From Enterococcus sp. CSURQ0835 (GTDB taxonomy: Bacteria; Bacillota; Bacilli; Lactobacillales; Enterococcaceae), in the NCBI RefSeq assembly GCF_902706605.1, contig NZ_CACSLH010000001.1:62001-126000 (forward strand): a DNA stretch of 64,000 nucleotides, written 5' to 3'. The translations under genes and the position numbers were made by a program. Numbering within the stretch: position 1 is the first letter of the stretch; each line of letters begins with the position of its first letter. Positions 47,319 through 54,746 of the stretch are shown here, in pieces. Below the pieces are notes generated by a model. It saw nothing but the letters and a program-made list of their open reading frames with translations, ran no database searches and was not told the origin of the DNA.

Positions 47319-47942
47319 TTAATTTAGGTCTACAATTGATGTAGCATAATTTGAGTAAGAGTTTTCATGAGTTACCATAACAACAGATTTTTTTTGGTTC
47401 TCTACAAGGTCATGAAGATAGTTCAATATAAATTCAGCATTTTCCCTATCTAAATTACCTGTCGGCTCATCTGCAAATATAATGTCGTAGGGTTTAATTA
47501 GTGTCCTGATAAGAGCTACTCGTTGTTGCTCCCCACCACTTAATTGATATACCTTTTCATTTAAAATAGAGGCTGGCAAAGAGAAATCAGATATCAGTTG
47601 CAATAAAGACTCTTTTTGAAACGCTTTATTGTACCTAGACGCAATTTTCAAATTTTCCCATACTGTTTCATTATCTAATAATCCATAGTTTTGAAACATA
47701 TAACTAATTACGTTTCTTCTTAAATGAGTTATATATTTTCTATCAATCTGAGTACCAAAATACATTAAGTCTCCAGAATAGGAAGGATTTAATAAACTCA
47801 GTGTATTTATTAAAGTTGTCTTACCTGAACCACTTTTTCCAATAACAAATACAAATTCTCCTTGACTTACCGATAATGAAAAATCCGAAATGATAATTTT
47901 TTTATTTATATTAATTGACAGATTATTAGCTTCAAATATCAT
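47319..47942 (-). CDS. ABC transporter ATP-binding protein of the lactococcin 972-type cassette
   Basis: A 207-aa ABC ATPase: Walker A GKSGSGKTTLIN, Q-loop SYMFQNYGLL, signature LSGGEQQRVALIRTL and Walker B IIFADEPTGNLD, of the MacB/LolD-like group. Its start overlaps the end of the 711-aa membrane protein gene, so they form one transporter. In lactococcin 972-type loci this pair is thought to give self-immunity or export. AT-rich, unlike the flanking core genes. Confidence 0.92.
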   Translation of the reverse strand: MIFEANNLSININKKIIISDFSLSVSQGEFVFVIGKSGSGKTTLINTLSLLNPSYSGDLMYFGTQIDRKYITHLRRNVISYMFQNYGLLDNETVWENLKIASRYNKAFQKESLLQLISDFSLPASILNEKVYQLSGGEQQRVALIRTLIKPYDIIFADEPTGNLDRENAEFILNYLHDLVENQKKSVVMVTHENSYSNYATSIVDLN

Positions 47943-50067
47943 TTAACTCCTCCATTAATGTAATTTTTTTCGACTGTAAGCAAAGTACGCCATATATTAA
48001 AATATTTATTCCCATAATAATCAAAAGAGCCGGGAAAAGGTATAGCAGTTTACTAGGATTTACAATCATAAATAGACTTAGAGAAATTAAATCCGTCAAA
48101 ACAGCTAGATATGAAACACTAAGCATTCTATAAACAACAGAATAACCTAATGTTTTTTCAAGAAATATTTTTTTCCTTTTTATTCTAAAAAGTAGTGAAA
48201 CAAGTTGAAAATTCAACATAACAAAAAGACAAATAATTGTAACACCTTGTAATAGGGAATTAAAAAGTGATGATTGTATTTTTGACACATAAGTTCCATA
48301 ATCTTGAAAAGCTGATACAGTAAAGTTTATGGTGTTTTTTAGATTAGCGTTTTCAATTTCATTTTTTAATTTATTAAACACAATATCATTATTTGAATCC
48401 TTGAAATCGAGATATAATCCCCCATCGACAGTCAATATATTTCCCCAAAAAAGACCGCTCATCATATGAGGATTTACAATAATTGAAATAGGATCGGTAA
48501 TGGCATAGTTATTTCTTGAATCACCGTATAAGTGATTATAGGTAAAATATTTCTGATTATTTTTAACATAGATTGAATTTATACTTAATTTATTTATTTG
48601 AATATCTTGGTTAGGCGGTTCTTCATTTATTATAAATTTTAGATATTTTAAGTAGTTTGTTTTTATTTCATCTTCATAAATTTTGTATTTTTCAGGTATT
48701 AATAAACTTATTGTATCTTTTTCTACATTAATTTTGTTTATTTCAGAATGATCGGAAAATACAATGGGATTTCTTTTTAGATAATTCATATCAATAAAAA
48801 TATCAATTCCACCCATGTTAACAGTAGACGCATGTTTATCACCATGAAAGCGAGATTGGCCTACAGATATAGGCTGACCATTTTTATCATGATCGATTAC
48901 CGCATAATTGTATGGTGCAATAATAAATGTATCGTATTTATTTTTTATTGCATTATAAAAATTTTGAGCACTGCTAAGATACTGTTTTTCTTCTGCAACA
49001 TTATTTCTATCCATTTGATTAGTAATATTTGTTTTATACAGCCCTTCCACTTTTTTCCAAGTATTTAATTTACTATTTATATTAGTATATTCTATGAAAT
49101 TCTGTTCTATCTTTCCAAAAATTGTTAAGCCTAAAAATAAAGTAACACATAAAATAATGGTGAGTAGAAAAGTAATCATTCGGATTGGAACTCGTCCCTT
49201 TACAGTGCTATATATCCTACCATAATAAAGAATTAGCATTTGTATAAGCATATACACTAACGTAAAAAAAATACATAATACTAAAGATAGCAAAAAGCTT
49301 AGCATAAAAGATATTGTTACGTCTCTTATTACGTACAAATACACAACGACAGCCAAAAATAATCCATATAGCATTACATTCGTTTCTTTAATAGAGTCTA
49401 TCATCATATGAAATTTTGTATATCCAAAATTCTTTTTTAATAAAGTCTTTTTTCTATTAGAGAAAGATACTATTGAAAGAGATACAAAAAATAATACTAG
49501 CAAATAAATCGTTATTGTAATTTGATATTGATTTACAACGTACGTATCTGATTCATTTATTCTTGTTTTTTTAACTGTCCCATATTTAATCAGTATCTTC
49601 TCTACAGAATTTACATCTCCTTGAACATATAATATATTGCTTAATCCAACATCTTTAAAATGATCTACAGAAAATAATTTGACTTGCAGATAATGACTTG
49701 GGAGATTCAAACTCCCAAGTTTTTTAGGAGAATTACTATTTTGATTCGATGCAAAATAATCATCCTCAAATGAAGAAGAAGCTCCCTTTTTCACCTGTAA
49801 GTATTTATTTTTATAAGGATTTGTAGATATGATAGTTAGTTTATTTCTAGCAGTAAACATATATTGAGAAATATTCGTATTATTTTTTTTAGAAATTTCA
49901 ACAAATTCATCAATTATTTTTCCATAATTAACATCTGATCTATAACTAATATGGAGTTCAGAAACATCTGAATATAATGCCTGTTCTATCTTTTTTCCAT
50001 TTAATATATCAGAACAAATAAATAATATTAATGTAAAAATAAAAAAAGATAGGACTAAATTTAGCAT
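47932..50067 (-). CDS. Bacteriocin-associated integral membrane protein (DUF1430-like)
   Basis: A 711-aa protein with an FtsX/MacB-like layout: an N-terminal helix, a ~150-aa extracellular domain, three helices at ~185-310, a large extracellular domain (~330-600) and three helices at the C-terminus. Size, topology and position between a lactococcin 972-family gene and an ABC ATPase match the bacteriocin-associated membrane protein family (DUF1430). It is probably the permease of a transporter for immunity or export. AT-rich with many Asn, Ile and Lys codons, pointing to horizontal origin. Confidence 0.85.
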   Translation of the reverse strand: MLNLVLSFFIFTLILFICSDILNGKKIEQALYSDVSELHISYRSDVNYGKIIDEFVEISKKNNTNISQYMFTARNKLTIISTNPYKNKYLQVKKGASSSFEDDYFASNQNSNSPKKLGSLNLPSHYLQVKLFSVDHFKDVGLSNILYVQGDVNSVEKILIKYGTVKKTRINESDTYVVNQYQITITIYLLVLFFVSLSIVSFSNRKKTLLKKNFGYTKFHMMIDSIKETNVMLYGLFLAVVVYLYVIRDVTISFMLSFLLSLVLCIFFTLVYMLIQMLILYYGRIYSTVKGRVPIRMITFLLTIILCVTLFLGLTIFGKIEQNFIEYTNINSKLNTWKKVEGLYKTNITNQMDRNNVAEEKQYLSSAQNFYNAIKNKYDTFIIAPYNYAVIDHDKNGQPISVGQSRFHGDKHASTVNMGGIDIFIDMNYLKRNPIVFSDHSEINKINVEKDTISLLIPEKYKIYEDEIKTNYLKYLKFIINEEPPNQDIQINKLSINSIYVKNNQKYFTYNHLYGDSRNNYAITDPISIIVNPHMMSGLFWGNILTVDGGLYLDFKDSNNDIVFNKLKNEIENANLKNTINFTVSAFQDYGTYVSKIQSSLFNSLLQGVTIICLFVMLNFQLVSLLFRIKRKKIFLEKTLGYSVVYRMLSVSYLAVLTDLISLSLFMIVNPSKLLYLFPALLIIMGINILIYGVLCLQSKKITLMEELNDI

Positions 50068-50089
50068 AGTAGGCCCCCTATTTTGAATA

Positions 50090-50118
50090 AAAAAAGGATA
50101 TCATGAATTCTGATATCC
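50090..50118 (-). terminator. Hairpin between the bacteriocin gene and its transporter
   Basis: GGATATCA / TGATATCC with a 7-nt loop, followed by a T7 tract on the minus strand. Lying 32 bp after the bacteriocin stop and before the membrane protein gene, it can act as a partial terminator that yields more bacteriocin message than transporter message. Confidence 0.82.
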
Positions 50119-50149
50119 TCTCTCAAACATATAGTTAGAAAAATTTATA

Positions 50150-50515
50150 TCAATAAACATTCCACCAGCCTGTATTACCATGTAGCGTAGCATTTGCTAC
50201 TGCGTATGCTTGTATCCCCGCAGGCTGCACATTTCTTACTTGTCCGCCCCAACCATTCCTAGCAGTAGCACTATGCGTACTGTATCCATGATAGTATCTA
50301 GCATAAACCTGAAACCCACTAACCCAACAATAAAAATCTCCTCCTCCTGCTGGAACTCTAGGTTGAATTCCAATAGGTTTCAATATATTGTTTTCTAAGA
50401 TTTCGTACCCGCCTCCTGCAATAGAATTAGAATCTTCTGTAGAACTAGCATAACTAGGTGTACTGCCAATTACAACTCCCCCTAATAATGTCATAGTTAA
50501 AAATACTTTTTTCAT
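50150..50515 (-). CDS. Lactococcin 972-family bacteriocin precursor
   Basis: A 121-aa secreted protein. A Sec signal peptide (KKVFLTMTLLGGVVIGSTPS, cleavage near YASS) is followed by a linker and the family core YARYYHGYSTHSATARNG, then AGIQAYAVANATLHGN and the aromatic end TGWWNVY. Lactococcin 972 has the matching YYHGSKTHSAT, an AG-W-A-KA-T stretch and an aromatic C-terminus, and blocks septum formation by binding lipid II. The precursor is longer than Lcn972 (91 aa), mostly in the linker. It has one Cys and Gly-rich runs. The ATG follows AAAGGGACC. Head of the cassette with the membrane protein and ATPase. Confidence 0.9.
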   Translation of the reverse strand: MKKVFLTMTLLGGVVIGSTPSYASSTEDSNSIAGGGYEILENNILKPIGIQPRVPAGGGDFYCWVSGFQVYARYYHGYSTHSATARNGWGGQVRNVQPAGIQAYAVANATLHGNTGWWNVY

Positions 50516-51175
50516 AAAAAGGTCCCTTTATAGTTATATTTATTTATGTTATTACACAAATATTCCCTGTTATTAATCAAGCTAAACTTATTCTGTTATC
50601 ATTCCCATCTTATTGATTCATATTTTCTAAATATTTATATTCTTTAATTCTTTTTTTGAAATATATTTAAACTTTTATTTTACTAAATATATACAAATAA
50701 CTAATTTAAACAATTTCAATTACCAGTTTTTAATTTTTAATCGTATAACATTTCTTCAAACATGTAATTATTCTGATCCTTTTAAACATTTAGTTTAAGT
50801 TGCTACCTAGAAAATACTCTTATATATGGATACATTACAATTGATTTTACAATTGATTATTTTCGATAATATTATAAATAAAACAAAAACCACGTTCCCT
50901 TCCTTTTAAAATGACACACATTATCCAAAAAAACGGATGCTTGATAAAAAATCACCCTATTTTTCAATCGATCCAGTATTCGAATAAAATATTTTTTGAA
51001 CATTTAAACTACAAAATATAAATTAACTATGTATTTTATAATATTGTTAAAAATAAAAAATTTTTTATTTTTAATAGGCCATTCAAAAATTGATTTAATA
51101 GATATAATTGACCAGTTGCTCAATCTGCATCACTAATTACAAAAAAACAACACCTTATATTCTTATTTTAGATAG
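50516..51175. other. AT-rich gene-free stretch upstream of the bacteriocin gene
   Basis: About 660 bp of very AT-rich DNA with no supported ORF, RNA gene or strong hairpin. It should hold the promoter of the lactococcin-type gene near its left end. Composition contrasts with the feo genes to the right and marks the edge of the cassette. Confidence 0.6.
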
Positions 51176-51228
51176 ACAAAACGCTCCCCATGAATGAGAT
51201 ATTAAAATGTATCTCATCCATGGGGAGT
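51176..51228 (-). terminator. Hairpin terminator after the feo operon
   Basis: A 17-bp stem CTCCCCATGAATGAGAT / ATCTCATCCATGGGGAG with one mismatch and a 10-nt loop, followed on the minus strand by CGTTTTGTC. It lies about 100 bp beyond the last feo gene. The T tract is short, so it may also have another role. Confidence 0.6.
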
Positions 51229-51325
51229 ATGTCATGATATTCTACTTTTTTCATTAAGCGGCGTAGTCTTATCCATTTCGTATGACTATGGTGTAGCTTC
51301 AGCTAACTATCTCTGTCAGACCCGC

Positions 51326-51463
51326 TTATTCACTGACTTTACTCTCTTTTTTTACCGGACAGCTACATTCACAATCTTCACATGAGCTGCCTTTTTTGAT
51401 TTGTCGATAAACGATCCCCGCGGCACTGCCGAAGATCACGATAGATAACATTAAAGTTGCCAT
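51326..51463 (-). CDS. FeoB-associated Cys-rich small membrane protein
   Basis: A 45-aa protein: one membrane helix (MATLMLSIVIFGSAAGIVYR) then a Cys-rich tail CEDCECSCPVKKE with four Cys. This is the pattern of FeoB-associated proteins (FeoC-like position) in Firmicutes. The ATG at 51463 overlaps the 3' end of feoB in another frame, right after GAGGAGGGTGAAGG, so it is translationally coupled. Probably assists Fe2+ transport at the membrane; the Cys cluster may bind iron. Confidence 0.88.
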   Translation of the reverse strand: MATLMLSIVIFGSAAGIVYRQIKKGSSCEDCECSCPVKKESKVSE

Positions 51464-53613
51464 CCTTCACCCTCCTCTTTGAGCTGTTCGATCGTAACAG
51501 TTGGTGCTTGTTCGACGGGTTTGCGTAAAATGAAATACAACATGCCAACCAGGGCTACTCCAGCCGCTACAGTTCCTAAATTAACCGTGCCACCTTCAAA
51601 AGCTACATGCCCAAATTGATAGATGACTAGACTGACGATATAAGCCAAACCACATTGGTACCCAATTGCGCGCAGCGTCCATTTGACACTTCCCATTTCA
51701 CGATGGATCGCGCCCATCGCAGCAAAACACGGTGCGCATAATAAGTTGAAGACTAAAAATGAATACGCTCCAACAGGGGTGTAAGTCGCGCGTAAGGCAG
51801 CCCAAACTTGGTGTCCATTTTCCGCAACTGCTGCGTGTTTGAACAAGATCCCAAAAGTCCCGATCACATTTTCTTTTGCGACTAAACCAGTGATCGCTGC
51901 CACTGCGCCTTGCCAATTGCCCCAACCTAATGGTGCAAATAGCGGTGCGATCAAACCACCTAAAAAGGCTAACACACTTTGATCTTCACTGACAGCTTGC
52001 AAGCGGAAATTGTAATTTGAGATAAACCAAATCAGGATACAGGAAACAAAAATGATCGTTCCAGCTTTTTTAATAAATGATTTACTGTGATCATACGTGT
52101 AACGCAATGTGTTTCCAAAGCGCGGTAGATGATAGACTGGCAGTTCCATAATAAATGGTGCCGGATCACCACTGAACAAATGTGTTTTTTTCAATGCGAT
52201 CCCTGACAAGACGATCGCGCTCATTCCGACAAAATAAGCGGAAGGGGCGACCCAGCTGCTATGAGGGAAAAAGGCTCCTGCAACTAGTGCGATGATAGGA
52301 AGTTTAGCAGAGCATGGCATAAAGGTCGTCAGCATAACCGTCATGCGGCGATCTTTTTCATTTTCGATCGTCCGACTAGCCATCACGCCTGGAACCCCGC
52401 AACCTGTTGCGATCAGCATCGGGATAAATGATTTACCAGATAAACCAAATTTACGAAAAATCCGATCCATCACAAAGGCGATCCGTGCCATGTACCCGCA
52501 ATCTTCCAACAAGGCTAAGCATAAAAACAGCGCCATCAATTGGGGTAAGAATCCAATTACCGCTCCGACGCCGGCGATGATCCCATCTAAGATCAAATGC
52601 TGCATCCAAGGTGCAACTTGCCAAGCGTGTAACGTCTGACTGACAAAATCAGGTACGATCGAGCCAAACAACGTATCATTGAGCCAATCGGTCCCCATCG
52701 TACCAATCGTTTGAATCGAAATATAGTAGACTAACCACATGATCAAAGCAAAGATCGGTAAAGCTAGAAACCGATTGGTCACCACTTGATCGATCTTATC
52801 AGAAAGAGACGCTTTGAATTGACCTTCATCGACGATACAGAGATTTTTCAAATTACTGATGAAGTCATACCGTTCATTGATGACGATCGTTTCCGCATCA
52901 TCATTCATGATTTTTTCGGTGATCTTAATGATCTCGGTAATTTCTTTTTGCTGGATCTTACTAAGATCTAACTGAGCTTGAGCTTTTTCGTCGCGTTCAA
53001 ATAATTTGATACTATACCAGCGACTATATTTTTCTAATGCAGTACTCCCTAGAACCGTTTCGATCTCGCTGATAGCAGCTTCAAAACGGCTATCATAAAC
53101 CGGAAATTGGATTTCATCACAACTGCTAGCCGCCGCCTGCGTTTTTTGCATCAATTCATCTAAACCACGATTTTTCAACGCGCTGATCCCAACGACCGGT
53201 ACTCCGAGTGCATAAGACAATTTTTCTAAGTTGATTTGTTTATCGGATTTTTCTAATAAATCCATCATATTGATCGCTAAGACCGTGGGAATTCCCGTTT
53301 CGATCAGTTGTGTCGTTAAATAGAGATTCCGTTCAATATTACTGCCGTCCACCACATTGATAATGACATCTGGCTCACCGGACATTAAATAATCTCTAGC
53401 TACGACTTCTTCAGGTGAATAAGGAGACATGGAATAAATTCCTGGCAAATCGTGGATCGTGTATTCTTGATTTTTTTTATAATAGCCTTGCTTCCGCTCA
53501 ACTGTAACACCAGGCCAATTCCCGACAAATTGGTTGGTACCAGTCAAGACATTAAATGTACTAGTTTTCCCACTATTAGGATTACCAGCTAATGCGATAT
53601 GTAGCTGAGTCAT
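51451..53613 (-). CDS. feoB: Ferrous iron transporter FeoB
   Basis: A 720-aa GTPase-coupled Fe2+ permease. The N-terminal G domain has G1 GNPNSGKTST (residues 10-19), G3 DLPGIYSMSPYSPEE and G4 NMMD. It is followed by a helical GDI-like domain and a membrane part with two Gate motifs (MLIATGCGVPGVMASRTIE, LLCAPCFAAMGAIHREM) that hold the Cys residues implicated in iron movement. The ATG at 53613 abuts the feoA stop. Middle gene of feoA-feoB-small Cys protein, under a Fur-like box. Confidence 0.97.
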   Translation of the reverse strand: MTQLHIALAGNPNSGKTSTFNVLTGTNQFVGNWPGVTVERKQGYYKKNQEYTIHDLPGIYSMSPYSPEEVVARDYLMSGEPDVIINVVDGSNIERNLYLTTQLIETGIPTVLAINMMDLLEKSDKQINLEKLSYALGVPVVGISALKNRGLDELMQKTQAAASSCDEIQFPVYDSRFEAAISEIETVLGSTALEKYSRWYSIKLFERDEKAQAQLDLSKIQQKEITEIIKITEKIMNDDAETIVINERYDFISNLKNLCIVDEGQFKASLSDKIDQVVTNRFLALPIFALIMWLVYYISIQTIGTMGTDWLNDTLFGSIVPDFVSQTLHAWQVAPWMQHLILDGIIAGVGAVIGFLPQLMALFLCLALLEDCGYMARIAFVMDRIFRKFGLSGKSFIPMLIATGCGVPGVMASRTIENEKDRRMTVMLTTFMPCSAKLPIIALVAGAFFPHSSWVAPSAYFVGMSAIVLSGIALKKTHLFSGDPAPFIMELPVYHLPRFGNTLRYTYDHSKSFIKKAGTIIFVSCILIWFISNYNFRLQAVSEDQSVLAFLGGLIAPLFAPLGWGNWQGAVAAITGLVAKENVIGTFGILFKHAAVAENGHQVWAALRATYTPVGAYSFLVFNLLCAPCFAAMGAIHREMGSVKWTLRAIGYQCGLAYIVSLVIYQFGHVAFEGGTVNLGTVAAGVALVGMLYFILRKPVEQAPTVTIEQLKEEGEGWQL

Positions 53614-54084
53614 CTAAAGCTCCTCCTTTGCCACTAAAACGAGTTCGGCTTCGGATTTGCGCAAACTCAATTCATATCCGCGAATCCGAATCTCCAATGG
53701 ATCGCCTAAAGGTGCAAGCTTGACGACTTTCACTAAAGTCCCGCGGGTGATCCCCATATCCATCAAGCGGCGTTTGACTGCACCAGTTCCATGAACACTG
53801 ACAACTCGTGCTTGATCGCCAGCTTTTAAGTGATCGAGGGACTGCCACGTGCTTTTATCTTCTGTGACTTCTTTCACTTTGATTTGATTTAATAAGGCGT
53901 GATCAATGGCAACCCGCGCATTATGTAAAAGCACGATGCTATTGCTGCCAGAACTATTGACCACTGCAATTTTCGTTCCTTGGGTCATGCCAAGATCTTG
54001 CATTCGATGTTTCAATTCATCCGTTAAATGCAGCGTATCGATCTGGACGACTTTATTCAAAGGGGTTTCGGCTAATGTTGTCAT
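53614..54084 (-). CDS. feoA: FeoA with two tandem FeoA domains
   Basis: A 156-aa protein made of two FeoA/SH3-like units: ~1-75 (LKHRMQDLGMTQGTKIAVVN, VLLHNARVAIDHALLNQIKV) and ~80-156 (GDQARVVSVHGTGAVKRRLM, DMGITRGTLVKVVKLAPLGD, PLEIRIRGYELSLRKSEAEL). Usual FeoA proteins are ~75-80 aa with one unit. FeoA is a small cytosolic partner needed for FeoB function. The two units differ, with the second closer to the classic consensus. First gene of the operon, just behind a Fur-type box. Confidence 0.93.
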   Translation of the reverse strand: MTTLAETPLNKVVQIDTLHLTDELKHRMQDLGMTQGTKIAVVNSSGSNSIVLLHNARVAIDHALLNQIKVKEVTEDKSTWQSLDHLKAGDQARVVSVHGTGAVKRRLMDMGITRGTLVKVVKLAPLGDPLEIRIRGYELSLRKSEAELVLVAKEEL

Positions 54085-54117
54085 TGATCTTTACCACCTA
54101 TCTTTTATAAACGACAA

Positions 54118-54132
54118 TGAGAATCTTTCTCA
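54118..54132. promoter_or_regulatory. Fur-like box upstream of feoA
   Basis: TGAGAAT-C-TTTCTCA, a 7-1-7 inverted repeat matching 11 of 14 positions of the Bacillus Fur consensus TGATAATNATTATCA. It overlaps the promoter region 34 bp before feoA, fitting iron repression. Confidence 0.75.
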
Positions 54133-54344
54133 CTTAGAGCATAACGGGATATGAGAGCCTTGTCAATAACAATCCCCCCATTCCAAGCAAATTAGTTGAC
54201 AATTCTTACCTTTTAGGAAGCCCAAACTCTGCAAGCAGTTATTCTAAAAAATTTCAAAGAATAAAAACAACAGCATCTATTTGTTTTATAATTGTTTTTA
54301 GCTTTTTTATCCCCACTTCATCTGCTTTCAATCTTTTCCAAAAA

Positions 54345-54360
54345 ACACAAACCATAGTGT
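54345..54360. promoter_or_regulatory. NrdR box 1
   Basis: ACACAAACCATAGTGT, fitting the NrdR consensus ACACWAKATATAGTGT in most positions. It starts 31 bp upstream of a second box. Confidence 0.82.
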
Positions 54361-54375
54361 CGTTAGATTTAACCA

Positions 54376-54391
54376 CCACAAGATGTAGTGT
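54376..54391. promoter_or_regulatory. NrdR box 2
   Basis: CCACAAGATGTAGTGT, also close to the NrdR consensus. Start-to-start distance from box 1 is 31 bp, three helical turns, as is usual for the paired sites bound by NrdR. It lies just upstream of the nrdH -35. Confidence 0.87.
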
Positions 54392-54398
54392 TTTACGA

Positions 54399-54426
54399 TT
54401 GACTTTCGTAGTCGTTCCTTTATACT
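54399..54426 (+). promoter_or_regulatory. nrdH promoter
   Basis: TTGACT (54399-54404), a 16-bp spacer and TATACT (54421-54426), 31 bp before the nrdH ATG and just downstream of NrdR box 2. Confidence 0.75.
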
Positions 54427-54457
54427 GTTACTTGTAGAAAATAAAGGAGGGCTTCTC

Positions 54458-54679
54458 ATGGTAAAAGTCTATTCTAAAAATAATTGTATGCAATGCAAGA
54501 TGACAAAACGTTATTTAAATGAACACAGTATTCCGTATGAAGAAGTAAATGTCGATAGCGATCCTGCTGCCTTAGAATTTTTAAAAGATCAAGGCTTCCA
54601 AAGTGTTCCAGTTATCTTTGGTAAACAGCAAGCGATCATTGGCTTCAGACCGGACCAATTAAAAAGTCTTGCGGTTTAA
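54458..54679 (+). CDS. nrdH: Glutaredoxin-like protein NrdH
   Basis: A 73-aa glutaredoxin-fold redoxin with thioredoxin-like behaviour, the electron donor of class Ib ribonucleotide reductase. Redox motif C10-M-Q-C13 in KNNCMQCKMTKRYL, and the NrdH tail motif FQSVPVIFGKQQAIIGFRPD. The ATG follows AAAGGAGGG. First gene of nrdHEF under two NrdR boxes. No nrdI is seen within the operon, so the flavodoxin needed for Mn-cofactor assembly must be elsewhere. Confidence 0.95.
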   Translation: MVKVYSKNNCMQCKMTKRYLNEHSIPYEEVNVDSDPAALEFLKDQGFQSVPVIFGKQQAIIGFRPDQLKSLAV

Positions 54680-54746
54680 TTCGACTTTGTAGCATTTTGC
54701 TGCAAAGTTTTTTACTTCCTACTACATAATAGAAAGATGTGACACG

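Noticed and set aside
50516-51175. Search for a CRISPR array or small toxin gene in the AT-rich gap
   Set aside because: No regular repeats and no ORF with a ribosome site were found; only AT-rich sequence is seen.
51176-51228. Long inverted repeat read as a miniature transposable element
   Set aside because: No target-site duplication or second copy was seen in the window; a terminator behind the feo genes explains it better.
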